From Acidobacteriota bacterium (GTDB lineage: Bacteria; Acidobacteriota; Holophagae; Acanthopleuribacterales; Acanthopleuribacteraceae): DNA of 54,364 nucleotides. The notes beneath the pieces were generated by a model. It did no database searches. It saw only the letters and a list, made by a program, of their open reading frames with translations, and was not told the DNA's origin. Shown one piece after another: positions 1 to 7,570 of this stretch. How positions within the stretch are numbered: the first letter of the stretch is position 1; each line of letters opens with the position of its first letter. The position numbers were made by a program, and so were the translations under genes. Location: positions 1 through 54,364 of the forward strand of contig JASJCB010000032.1 of the NCBI GenBank assembly GCA_030066195.1, written 5' to 3'.

Positions 1-1
1 C

Positions 2-43
2 AGCCGCCCATACGGAAAACTACCCGAGGAGGATGCTCAGTGA
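2..43 (+). CDS. C-terminal tail of an upstream gene (possibly the ATP-grasp partner of GwsS)
   Basis: The frame starting at base 2 is open from the window edge and ends in TGA at 41-43. It reads SRPYGKLPEEDAQ and overlaps the GTG start of the next gene as GTGA, a four-base overlap typical of translational coupling. In grasp-with-spasm loci the gene next to the SPASM maturase is usually the ATP-grasp ligase GwsG, so this could be its end. Thirteen residues cannot prove this: the identity is inferred only from the neighbour. Confidence 0.35.
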   Translation, partial: SRPYGKLPEEDAQ

Positions 44-1092
44 ACGCCCCCGTGTTTAAATTGTTTTCCAACTGCGTCCCGGTGAAGGGCGCGCGGCGCA
101 GCCTGCTCTGCGACTTATACACGGGTCGTACCAAACTGATCCCCAACAGCCTGTTCGATCTATTGACGGATTACAAAGACCGATCGCCGGAGGATATCAA
201 GGCAGCCCACAACGGGCGCTATGATGAAGAGATCGACGAGTACTACACCTTCCTGGTAGAGCATGGCTGGGGCTTCATGTGCGACGACCCCGATGCTTTT
301 CCCGAAATCAGCTTGGAGTATCGAATCCCCGAGTTGATCACCAACGCCGTCATCGACACCGACGCGGGCAGTCAACACGATTACGCGGCCTTGATGGACC
401 AGTTGGAAGAGCTTGGCTGCAAACACATCCAATACCGTTTCTACAACCCGCGGCCCTTGACCGAAATAGAGCACCTGTGCGCGCTCACCGAAGGTCGCCG
501 CTTACAGGGTATCGAAATATATGTACCCTATGGACCCGATTACGCGGACGAGGGTGTGTTGCGCGATCTTTGCGACCGCTACCAGCGCATCATTTGCCTG
601 GTGCTGACGGGCGCCCCGGAGCACCGAATGATTCACACGGCGGAACCGCTCATGACCATGGGCGTGTTGCATTACCATCCGAGCATCATCGATTCGGACC
701 GTTGTTGCGGTCTGGTCGATCGCTCCCTGTTCACCGTATCCATGACGGCCTTTACGGAGGCTCTTCATTTCAATTCGTGCCTGAACCGCAAGATCTCGGT
801 AGACACCCGCGGCAATATCAAAAATTGTCCCTCTCTTGAAAAAACCTACGGCAACACGGCGGATACCGCCCTGAAAGACGCCATGGAGGCAGAGGGATTT
901 CAGGATGTATGGGCGGTTACTAAGGATGCAGTTTCGGTATGTAAAGACTGCGAGTTCCGCTATATCTGCACGGACTGCCGCGCCTTCACGGAAAACGCGG
1001 ACCCGCTGGGCAAACCCCTCTCCTGCGGCTACGATCCCTACACGGCCGCCTGGAGCGAAACCCGATTTCCCCCGTTCACCATGGAAGTTTGA
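40..1092 (+). CDS. gwsS: Grasp-with-spasm system SPASM-domain peptide maturase (GwsS-like)
   Basis: This 350-residue protein has the features of the SPASM maturase of grasp-with-spasm RiPP systems. Its N terminus reads KLFSNCVPVKGARRS, followed by the family-typical DEEIDEYYTFLVEHGWGF stretch. The C-terminal third holds the cysteine clusters: SCLNRKIS..GNIKNCPS near residues 245-270, and CKDCEFRYICTDCRAF then LSCGYDPYT near 300-340. These would bind an auxiliary iron-sulfur cluster. No CxxxCxxC radical-SAM motif is present at the N terminus, which is normal for this family. The start is GTG with GAGGAGG at 26-32. Three small Cys-rich peptide genes follow on the same strand, and a C39-peptidase exporter converges on them. 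The family is best known from Bacteroidota, so its presence here may reflect transfer. Its role is inferred to be maturation of the adjacent peptides with an ATP-grasp ligase. Confidence 0.9.
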   Translation: MNAPVFKLFSNCVPVKGARRSLLCDLYTGRTKLIPNSLFDLLTDYKDRSPEDIKAAHNGRYDEEIDEYYTFLVEHGWGFMCDDPDAFPEISLEYRIPELITNAVIDTDAGSQHDYAALMDQLEELGCKHIQYRFYNPRPLTEIEHLCALTEGRRLQGIEIYVPYGPDYADEGVLRDLCDRYQRIICLVLTGAPEHRMIHTAEPLMTMGVLHYHPSIIDSDRCCGLVDRSLFTVSMTAFTEALHFNSCLNRKISVDTRGNIKNCPSLEKTYGNTADTALKDAMEAEGFQDVWAVTKDAVSVCKDCEFRYICTDCRAFTENADPLGKPLSCGYDPYTAAWSETRFPPFTMEV

Positions 1093-1155
1093 AATTCGCA
1101 CACGCTCGATTAACAACCAACTTCTTTTAACCAAATATTCTCAATGGAGGAAATG

Positions 1156-1332
1156 ATGGAAAAGCTTGATATGAACCTGTTTGACGACACCAATGTAACC
1201 GCTGACGGGAGCCGGGCAGCCGGCAAGTGCGGAGGCACAATCTGTGCGACAGCCGTGGGCGGCAGCGTTACGCAGTGCGCCACCCGCCTGGGATGTAATC
1301 CCTCGGACGCTCTCCTCGATATCGGCGCCTGA
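1156..1332 (+). CDS. RiPP precursor peptide 1 of the grasp-with-spasm locus
   Basis: This gene encodes a 58-residue peptide. The leader starts MEKLDMNLFDDTNVT and ends in Ala-Ala-Gly at residue 23. The core has Cys at 25, 30, 41 and 47. It aligns with the two peptides encoded downstream, sharing (M)E(K/T)L..(D/N)LF(D/N)D in the leader and the pattern [S/T]-x-C-x-T-x3-C-x-P-x-D-x3-D in the core. A GGAGG at 1146-1150 supports the ATG at 1156; the ATGs at 1144 and 1153 are too close to it. The gene lies 63 bases after gwsS. The AG end of the leader fits cleavage by the C39 exporter at 1939-4116. Modification is inferred from the pattern and the neighbours. Confidence 0.85.
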   Translation: MEKLDMNLFDDTNVTADGSRAAGKCGGTICATAVGGSVTQCATRLGCNPSDALLDIGA

Positions 1333-1387
1333 CTTTTCACTCCATAACGAGGGGGGTACCCACTGTTCCCAACCACGGGAAACCTCT

Positions 1388-1408
1388 TCAGGCCGACGCC
1401 TGATTTTT
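1388..1408 (+). terminator. Hairpin with T-run between precursors 1 and 2
   Basis: TCAGGC (1388-1393) pairs with GCCTGA (1398-1403) across a CGAC loop, and TTTTT follows at 1404-1408. This looks like an intrinsic terminator or attenuator. It sits only 18 bases before the start of precursor 2, so it could limit read-through or mark separate transcription units. Confidence 0.6.
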
Positions 1409-1426
1409 CATACCATGGAGAGCATC

Positions 1427-1594
1427 ATGGAAAAACTGCATACTGACCTGTTTAACGACAAAAACATTACCACGCGCGAGGTCTCGACAGCCGGATGCGA
1501 AAGCTATTGTTTGACCTCGCTTAAATATGGCACCCAGTGTGTTACCGCGGCGAATTGTAACCCCCAAGATTTTGGCCGCGACGTGGGCGCATAA
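1427..1594 (+). CDS. RiPP precursor peptide 2 of the grasp-with-spasm locus
   Basis: This gene encodes a 55-residue peptide starting MEKLHTDLFNDKNIT, paralogous to precursors 1 and 3. The leader ends in Thr-Ala-Gly at residue 23 and the core starts directly with Cys24. Cysteines lie at 24, 28, 38 and 44. The core holds T36-x-C38-x-T40 and then C44-N-P-Q-D48-x3-D52, matching the other two peptides. I chose the ATG at 1427 because GGAG at 1417-1420 precedes it at a usable distance and it aligns with the MEKL/METL starts of its paralogs; an in-frame ATG at 1415 would add four residues. The product is inferred to be a modified, leader-cleaved and exported peptide. Confidence 0.83.
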   Translation: MEKLHTDLFNDKNITTREVSTAGCESYCLTSLKYGTQCVTAANCNPQDFGRDVGA

Positions 1595-1616
1595 CCCCCC
1601 CAATGGAGGCGAAACG

Positions 1617-1643
1617 AAGGAGCCGCCTGACAACCGGCTCCTT
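1617..1643 (+). terminator. Nine-base-pair hairpin between precursors 2 and 3
   Basis: AAGGAGCCG (1617-1625) pairs perfectly with CGGCTCCTT (1635-1643) around a nine-base loop. There is no long T-run after it (TTCCCC), so it may be a weak terminator, an RNA-stabilising stem or a processing site. It is the second hairpin in this precursor array. Confidence 0.45.
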
Positions 1644-1738
1644 CCCCATTCATCCCGACCTTTCGGAACCTCATATCGGCCCGGCCGGGTTTTGGAACCC
1701 GGCCCGTGCCTGCCGCTACAAACGCAAAGGAGATCATG

Positions 1739-1909
1739 ATGGAAACATTGAGTAAAGACCTGTTTGACGATACCACGTTAAGTACTGAGGATAGAAAAGT
1801 GGCCGGCCGCTGCTTGAACGCATGTGCAACAGCCCTGGCCGGTAGGTCTACCTGCTATACCAACATCGGTTGTACGCCTACCGATATCTCTTTCGATGCG
1901 GCTCCGTAG
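1739..1909 (+). CDS. RiPP precursor peptide 3 of the grasp-with-spasm locus
   Basis: This gene encodes a 56-residue peptide starting METLSKDLFDDTTLS, with a leader ending Val-Ala-Gly at residue 23. Cysteines lie at 25, 29, 39 and 45, the same C-x3-C-x9-C-x5-C spacing as precursor 2. The core ends with C45-T-P-T-D49-x3-D53-AAP. AAGGAG at 1727-1732 supports the ATG at 1739; an ATG three bases earlier is possible. The gene lies 29 bases from the stop codon of the convergent exporter. Conservation between the three peptides is strongest in the leader and in the last 20 residues, which suggests one shared maturation machinery acting on diversified cores. Confidence 0.83.
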   Translation: METLSKDLFDDTTLSTEDRKVAGRCLNACATALAGRSTCYTNIGCTPTDISFDAAP

Positions 1910-1938
1910 GGACTTCGATAAAAGGAGTTTGCCTCATC

Positions 1939-4116
1939 TCAACCGGCATCCTCATCGGGATCCAGGTGCGGCACCAGGTTCACTTCATACTGCCGTTCGA
2001 TCAATTCCAGGTAGTAACCCTTGCCGTCAACCAGTTCCCGGTGATTTCCTTTTTCCACTACTCTACCCTGTTTCATCACGATGATCTGATCAGCGGCTTT
2101 CACCGTGCTTAGCCGGTGGGCAATGATGGCGCGCGTTCGTTTACCCTTGCAGACGGCATCGATACCCTTTACGATTCGCTCCTCGGTGCGGCTGTCCAAA
2201 TGACTGGTGGCTTCATCCAGCACCAGTAAGTCAAAAGGCTTACTCATGGCGCGAAGAATGCCCACTTGTTGGGTTTGGCCTCCCGAAATCGCCCCCGCGT
2301 AGATGGGTTGCCGTAAACCCAGGGCCATCTTCTGGATAAAGCGGTCGGCGCCTAACAGTTCCGCTGTTTCCTGCACCCGTTTTTCTTCAATGGCGTCATC
2401 GCCCATGGTGACATTGTTCAACAGACTCTTGGAAAAAATCAGCGTATCCTGAAATACGGTCGAAATTCTCTTCCGGTAAGCCTTCAGATCCAGCTCATTC
2501 AAGTCCCGGCCGTTGATCAGGATCTGTCCCTGTTGCGGCGGGTAGAAGCCCATGATCAGGTTCATGACGGTAGTCTTGCCGGAACCGGATTCACCCACAA
2601 AAGCGCAGCAACTATTGCGCGGGATGACAAAGGAAACGTCCTGTAAGACATCCAAACCCTTGTGATAGGCAAAGCTGACATGGCGGAATTCTATCTCCAG
2701 CCCTTCCCCTTGCAGCGCTTCAACGCCGTTCCGTTCCGGCGGCATCCGAAAGATGCTCTGGATGCGAGCAAAGGTGCGCAACTGTGCATGAAAGGTAAGA
2801 ATGAGAGCTGGAAACTCACGCGATTCGTTGGTGAGACCCTGGGCAAACGCCAGGAACAAGACAAAATCGCCAACGGTGTAGCTGCCGTCGATAATACGCA
2901 TGCCGCAAATCAGGAAGATGGCCGCATCGGACACAATACTCAGCACATCCGCCAGCGAGCGGCCCGCTACCTGGAGGGTCGTCAGTTTGCGTGTAAGGGT
3001 GAGACCTTCCGCCAAAAGCTGATGATAACGGTCCAGAAGCCAGGCCGATGCGCCGAAAACACGAATGACGCGAATATCGGCCAGACTGGTGAGAATGGAT
3101 TCGGTGATCTCACCGAAAACGGTCACCAACCGATTCGTTTGCTCGGCGGTCAACGCGGAAAAAAGGAAGCCGGCGCCCGCGTTACATACCAGGATCAAGA
3201 GGACAATAGCCACCAGGCCGGGATCATAGAGCCAGATCAGGTAACCCGCTTTGACCAAAATGCCGAGAACGACCAGGATGAACTGACCGAAGTAGCCGGC
3301 GATCCCTTCCGTCAGGGTATCGATCCCCGTGTACTGCTGCATGTAATCCCCGGCATGGCGATTATCCAACTGCCGTTTTTCAAGCGCCAGGACGTGGTCG
3401 AAATAGCGTTGACTCAAAACGCGGCTCACCTGGTTCCGCAAGACCACCGTGTAGATGTGGTTGAACCCGGTAGCGGCCAGGCTCAACAGACGGGCCAGAA
3501 AATAGATGCCGGCAAAAAGGAAAACCCGGCTTATTTCACCGGAAGGCAAGACACGGTCAACATATTGCTTGGAAAGGTAAATCAGGCCGAAGCCGATGAT
3601 GCCGGCCAGAAAACCCACGGCCAGACACAGGATGATTTTGGCGCGCCAGGCGATCACAAACTTCAGAAAGCGTTTCAGGTAGGTCTCGGAGACCACCCCT
3701 TTCCGGAATTCAGACGTGGGCCTGAGAATCAGCAACAGTCCTTGGTAACCCTCGGCAAACTGTTCAACGGTGGTCCAATAGGAACCCCGGCCCGGATCGG
3801 CGATATGCAGGCGGGAGCCCTTGAGGCGCGTGATGACCACATTGTGCAGCAAGCCCTCGGTGTCGCCGGCAACATAGGCGATACAGGGATCGGTAAGCCG
3901 GTGGAAATCGGTCACCGGCAGGTTGATCAAGCGTGTCTCCAACCCGAATCGGGCGGCCAGGGACTGAAGCTCTACATTGGAGGTCCCGGCCCGGGAGAAT
4001 TCCATTTGTTCGGCCAGGTCCACGGGCGTGATGTATAGACCGTGATGGTTGAGAATGCTTGCCAGACAGGCCGCACCGCAATCGTTGGGTGAGTCCTGGA
4101 GAAAGAGCTTGAACAT
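1939..4116 (-). CDS. Peptidase C39-containing ABC transporter (bacteriocin/RiPP exporter)
   Basis: This 725-residue protein has the standard three-part build of leader-cleaving peptide exporters. The N-terminal C39 protease domain (about 1-130) shows NDCGAACL with the catalytic Cys13, then LLHNVVI (His) and IADPGRG (Asp). The membrane domain spans about 150-440. The ATPase domain has Walker A GESGSGKTT near 508, the Q-loop FQDTLIF, the signature ISGGQTQQ near 608 and Walker B LLVLDEATSHLD. The C39 domain would cut the precursor leaders at the Ala-Gly before each Cys-rich core during export. The gene converges on precursor 3 (29 bases between stop codons), so it is transcribed separately from gwsS. 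The ribosome-binding site before the ATG is weak. Confidence 0.93.
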   Translation of the reverse strand: MFKLFLQDSPNDCGAACLASILNHHGLYITPVDLAEQMEFSRAGTSNVELQSLAARFGLETRLINLPVTDFHRLTDPCIAYVAGDTEGLLHNVVITRLKGSRLHIADPGRGSYWTTVEQFAEGYQGLLLILRPTSEFRKGVVSETYLKRFLKFVIAWRAKIILCLAVGFLAGIIGFGLIYLSKQYVDRVLPSGEISRVFLFAGIYFLARLLSLAATGFNHIYTVVLRNQVSRVLSQRYFDHVLALEKRQLDNRHAGDYMQQYTGIDTLTEGIAGYFGQFILVVLGILVKAGYLIWLYDPGLVAIVLLILVCNAGAGFLFSALTAEQTNRLVTVFGEITESILTSLADIRVIRVFGASAWLLDRYHQLLAEGLTLTRKLTTLQVAGRSLADVLSIVSDAAIFLICGMRIIDGSYTVGDFVLFLAFAQGLTNESREFPALILTFHAQLRTFARIQSIFRMPPERNGVEALQGEGLEIEFRHVSFAYHKGLDVLQDVSFVIPRNSCCAFVGESGSGKTTVMNLIMGFYPPQQGQILINGRDLNELDLKAYRKRISTVFQDTLIFSKSLLNNVTMGDDAIEEKRVQETAELLGADRFIQKMALGLRQPIYAGAISGGQTQQVGILRAMSKPFDLLVLDEATSHLDSRTEERIVKGIDAVCKGKRTRAIIAHRLSTVKAADQIIVMKQGRVVEKGNHRELVDGKGYYLELIERQYEVNLVPHLDPDEDAG

Positions 4117-4395
4117 GGCCGTCCTATATCCGGAACTTTAAGACATGCCGTTATTTTAACCCAAATCGGCAGAATTTTTATGTTCGGAGGCCGACATCGG
4201 CAACGGCAAGAAGCTGCTGTTTTTGGAGCCCTTCATGATAAACTCCCCCAAATTGGATGGAGATTCGGTCCCCTCTGGAGATAGACCTGGAGTCATGCTA
4301 TGTTAACTCTCAGAGATCAATCAAGGACAAATGGAGGATTCCCCGTGAGTTCCGAACGGCCCCGCGAGATGAGTCCGAAAGCTGAGGGTGGCTAA

Positions 4396-5079
4396 ATGAC
4401 CGATCCCCGTTACTACAATAACGCCAACCCACACCTGCTGGCCTGGATGCCGGCCGGCCTGCGCCTGATCCTGGAGATGGGCTGCGGCGCGGGTGCCCTG
4501 GGCGGAACCTACCTGGCCGAGGTAAACGGCACCTGCCGTTACCTGGGCGTGGAGGCGGTCGCGGAACAGGCAGAGGCGGCTCGGTCAAAGCTGAGCAAGG
4601 TATGGACAGGCAACCTGGAGGTCATGACCAACGACGCCTTCGAGGTGGAGCCGGGCAGCCTGGACTGCCTGATCTACGGCGATGTTCTGGAACACCTCAT
4701 CGACCCCTGGACGGAGTTGGCCCGCCGCCGGCCCCTGCTGGCCCCCGACGGCGTGGTCATGGCCTGTATCCCCAACGTGGGCCACTGGAGCACGCTGGCC
4801 CAACTCTTCATGGGCGACTGGCCCTACGGCGACAAGGGCATCCTGGACAAGACGCACCTGCGCTTCTTCACGGCCAAGAGCATCGCGCGGATGTTCGAGG
4901 GCGCGGGCTACACGATCACCCGCATGAAGGGCGTGCTGCTGGACAACAAGCTGACGGAGCGCTTCGTCCCCGCTTTTCGCGAGACGGCGCTACGCCTGGG
5001 CTTCGACGCGGATGCTTTCGTCAACCAAACCAGTGCGTACCAGTACGTGGTGAAGGCAAAAGCAGCGGCGACCAGTTGA
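4396..5079 (+). CDS. Class I SAM-dependent methyltransferase
   Basis: This 227-residue protein shows the SAM-binding glycine motif LEMGCGAGALGG near residue 30, an acidic residue after strand 2 (GVEAV), and the DVLEHLIDPW segment after motif II, as in Methyltransf_23/11 enzymes. The PNVGHWSTL and DKTHLRFFTAKS stretches are typical of the sugar- or glycan-linked members often found next to glycosyltransferases. Its substrate is unknown. The DNA is visibly richer in G and C at third codon positions than its neighbours, which may be a sign of different origin. It stands alone, with 279 bases before it and a convergent gene after it. No RiPP-specific feature ties it to the locus on its left. Confidence 0.85.
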   Translation: MTDPRYYNNANPHLLAWMPAGLRLILEMGCGAGALGGTYLAEVNGTCRYLGVEAVAEQAEAARSKLSKVWTGNLEVMTNDAFEVEPGSLDCLIYGDVLEHLIDPWTELARRRPLLAPDGVVMACIPNVGHWSTLAQLFMGDWPYGDKGILDKTHLRFFTAKSIARMFEGAGYTITRMKGVLLDNKLTERFVPAFRETALRLGFDADAFVNQTSAYQYVVKAKAAATS

Positions 5080-5205
5080 CAGGTGGAAGTTTGAGATGCA
5101 ACCTCCTGACTTGTTGATCTTTTTCCAACCAAACGCCTCCTTCGCATGGATGCCCGGCGGGTATAGTGGGGAGCAAACGGCTGACTTCAGATTATTGCAG
5201 ATCAA

Positions 5206-5832
5206 TTATCCGTCGCCCGTCGGGTATTTTACGGGCCCAAGTATGGTTTCCATCCGCCGTAACATGCGTTCGTAGGTTTGGTTGACTTCCCGGAGACCGT
5301 AGAGCTCATCGCTCGCAAGAATCAGCCCGATGGTAATCAAACCACTCGTCTTTTCCGGGTCGGTTGCCTCGGGATTGTAGATCAGGTTCATCAGGCGATC
5401 GACGCGTTTTTCCTGTAGATTCAGCGAGATTTCCAGGCGGCTCAGGTCGCGGGCGACGCCGGCGTCCATGAACTTGACCGTGCCCGTATTCTTGGCCGTT
5501 TCCCACGACGGGTGCTGCAAGAGCGGGAAATTGAAGCCATGTTTCTGCTTTTGAATAATTTCCGATAGAACACCGACCATGGCCTTGTCGGTGACTCCCT
5601 GGTACTCTTTGAGCAAGTCAAGGGCTTCTTCCAGCCGAGGCAGCGTCTTCTCGATGTCATTGTAGTTGCGCATGATCTCCCGGCGAATATGCTCCAAGGA
5701 CTCCTTGCCCCGCTTCCGGCTGGTCCAATCGCGGTGCCAGTCGTTGGCCAACAGGGCCAGGGAGATGCCGGTGACGATGGAAAGGAACTCCAGAACCAGG
5801 GTTCGCCAGGTGCCCGCCGGTAGTTTTTTCAT
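5206..5832 (-). CDS. Membrane-anchored protein of unknown function (DUF6090-like)
   Basis: The product has 208 residues. Residues 12-30 form one transmembrane segment (LEFLSIVTGISLALLAN), followed by DWHRDW and a long, charged, helical region with likely coiled-coil segments. The pattern of one N-terminal helix ending in LLANDW followed by a soluble helical body recalls DUF6090-type proteins, which have no assigned role. I place the start at ATG 5832 because GGAG (complement of 5841-5844) precedes it; a TTG at 5850 would add six residues. It is transcribed towards the methyltransferase gene and away from the small RiPP gene at 6079. Confidence 0.7.
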   Translation of the reverse strand: MKKLPAGTWRTLVLEFLSIVTGISLALLANDWHRDWTSRKRGKESLEHIRREIMRNYNDIEKTLPRLEEALDLLKEYQGVTDKAMVGVLSEIIQKQKHGFNFPLLQHPSWETAKNTGTVKFMDAGVARDLSRLEISLNLQEKRVDRLMNLIYNPEATDPEKTSGLITIGLILASDELYGLREVNQTYERMLRRMETILGPVKYPTGDG

Positions 5833-6078
5833 GGTGTACGCTCCAATCAATTTATGGATTTCATTTATATAACGATCGAGGCGAATTTGAAAAGCCGATC
5901 TTTATTATACCTCAAGCCCGGCCCCGCCATAGGCCTCGGTTTCCTCGGTCGCCGTCCGAGTCCGGCTTCAAAAAATTCCGGGAATGGTGTTACACGAGCC
6001 CGGTTTTTGTCGCATTTGGGTCTGAGGTCTCCCGATCTCATGCCTCTCAATTTCTGAATTGCCCACAAGGAGGATTCC

Positions 6079-6225
6079 ATGGCCAAGAAGAAGGTCGACC
6101 TGAAAGATATCAAGGTTACCAGCTTCCTTACCGGTGATCGCGCGCCAAGGGGCGGCTACAACACCCAAACCTGCCCGCCGACGGTAGAATTGTGGAATTG
6201 TGTCGCTACGCCGATCTATTGCTGA
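6079..6225 (+). CDS. Orphan pinensin-type RiPP precursor peptide
   Basis: This small gene encodes 48 residues: a basic start (MAKKKVDLKDI), then the KVTSFLT motif typical of pinensin-family and related class I lanthipeptide leaders (K-V-x-S-F-x-T), and a Gly-Gly at residues 25-26. The predicted core after GG starts YNTQTCPPTVELWNC and ends IYC, with three cysteines and four threonines. AAGGAGGA at about 6067-6074 is a strong ribosome-binding site six bases before the ATG. No LanB, LanC or other maturase lies nearby, so it is an orphan precursor. Such orphans often share distant enzymes. It could also be an unmodified GG-leader peptide. It carries different leader motifs from the three peptides at 1156-1909. 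Confidence 0.75.
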   Translation: MAKKKVDLKDIKVTSFLTGDRAPRGGYNTQTCPPTVELWNCVATPIYC

Positions 6226-6239
6226 CACTTAACATGGTT

Positions 6240-6273
6240 CCGATCGGGTCTGGATTCAAAGCCGCCCGATCGG
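6240..6273. terminator. Bidirectional hairpin between RiPP precursor and kinase-phosphatase gene
   Basis: CCGATCGGG (6240-6248) pairs perfectly with CCCGATCGG (6265-6273) across 16 bases. It lies between two convergent stop codons (6225 and 6287), the usual place for a shared terminator. T-rich sequence follows on the plus strand. Confidence 0.55.
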
Positions 6274-6286
6274 TTCTTCCCAGCCT

Positions 6287-7570
6287 TTATTGCTTTTCTG
6301 TCGGGGAAACCACACCGACGCCGACCTTGTAGTAGGTTCTTTTTGCCGGTACCGATACCAATTCCCTCTCAGGATAGCGCAACGCGGTCAGGCTGCCGCC
6401 GAAGACGCAACCGGTATCGACACAGATGGTGTTGTTGATCCACTCGGTTTGCTCTACCGGTGTGTGCCCATAGACCACCATGGCCTCGCCCCGATAATCA
6501 TTCGCCCATGGGTAGCGAATGGGCAAACCGTTCTCATCGGATTTACCGGTTGTTTCCCCGAACAACGCAAACGCCCAGACACGCTTTGAGTTCAGGCCGT
6601 GCATATTCTCTTTCAAGCCGGCGTGCGCTACCACCAGTTTTCCGCCGTCCAATACATAATGATGACTCATAACGTCCAGAAAGAGGCGAACTTCATCGTG
6701 AAACGCCTCGCTTTGATGCTGCATCTGGTGTAGGGTTTCGGCCAAACCATAGGTTACCGACACATTGTGTCCGGAGATCTTCTTGAAAAACTTGACATCA
6801 TGGTTCCCGGCAACGCAATAGGCGGCGCCGGAGGCCGTCATATTCATCACCAGCCGCAGAACCCCGGGCGAATCCGGGCCCCGGTCCACCAGGTCGCCCA
6901 GAAAAATAGCCTTGCGTCCCTCGGGATGAGCGATTTCGGGCCACTCACCGCCGCCGATGCGGTAGCCCAACCGGGTCAGCAATTCGATCAATTCGTCCAG
7001 GCAGCCGTGGATATCGCCGATAATGTCGAACGGCCCGGGATCATTGCGGTAGAGCAGGTGGGGTTCCTCGCGCTGAATGAGTGCTTCCGCGACCTGTTGC
7101 GGGCCGGTCAGGCGATATACGGCCCAAAAACCCTCCCTGTCCAGGTTCGGCAGGGTGTGATTCAGCTGTTTGACCTGTTTGCCGATGACGGAGGCCGATA
7201 CCCTACGCGAACGTTCCCTTTGTCGGGCGCGGCACAGGTCCTCGGGCATATCCAATAGAATGACAACCACCGGAGACTTCAGCGATTTTCCCAATTCAAG
7301 AAACGGTTTGCGGTGGTCGCGCACCAGATTGGTTGCATCCACGACCGCGATGCGGCCCGCTTCCAGGCGGCGACGCACAATCAGTTGCAAGACCTCGAAC
7401 GCCGGCTTGGAAACGGACTGATCCGAGGCGTCATCGGCCAGCATGGCGCGGATATTATCGGAGGAGATGACTTCCGTTTCCAGAAAGTGCGCCGCGCCGA
7501 AAGTAGACTTACCGCTGCCGCTGATACCCATCAGCAGTACGATGCTTCGTTCCGGAATGGTGATTTCCAA
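6287..7570 (-). CDS. Polynucleotide kinase-phosphatase without the ligase domain
   Basis: This 427-residue protein joins a P-loop kinase to a calcineurin-like phosphatase. The kinase half (1-160) has Walker A GISGSGKST, SSDNIRAML and VVDATN, followed by the RxxxR-type lid (RQRERSRR). The phosphatase half has GDIHGC, FLGDLVDRGP, AGNHD, VVAHAG and VYGHTP, the metal-binding motifs of the PrpE/Pnkp group. Together these match the first two domains of bacterial Pnkp, the RNA-repair enzyme. The third, ligase-like nucleotidyltransferase domain of about 400 residues is missing, and no Hen1 gene is adjacent. The enzyme could heal RNA or DNA ends (5'-kinase, 3'-phosphatase) and leave sealing to another ligase. 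The start is TTG at 7570, supported by GGGAGGTG just upstream; no ATG fits. Confidence 0.85.
   Translation of the reverse strand: MEITIPERSIVLLMGISGSGKSTFGAAHFLETEVISSDNIRAMLADDASDQSVSKPAFEVLQLIVRRRLEAGRIAVVDATNLVRDHRKPFLELGKSLKSPVVVILLDMPEDLCRARQRERSRRVSASVIGKQVKQLNHTLPNLDREGFWAVYRLTGPQQVAEALIQREEPHLLYRNDPGPFDIIGDIHGCLDELIELLTRLGYRIGGGEWPEIAHPEGRKAIFLGDLVDRGPDSPGVLRLVMNMTASGAAYCVAGNHDVKFFKKISGHNVSVTYGLAETLHQMQHQSEAFHDEVRLFLDVMSHHYVLDGGKLVVAHAGLKENMHGLNSKRVWAFALFGETTGKSDENGLPIRYPWANDYRGEAMVVYGHTPVEQTEWINNTICVDTGCVFGGSLTALRYPERELVSVPAKRTYYKVGVGVVSPTEKQ

Noticed and set aside
2662..4038. A 458-codon plus-strand open frame opposite the C39 exporter
   Set aside because: It is antisense to a gene with every expected motif; the translation is Gln/Asp/Gly-rich without a domain, typical of shadow frames in GC-rich DNA.
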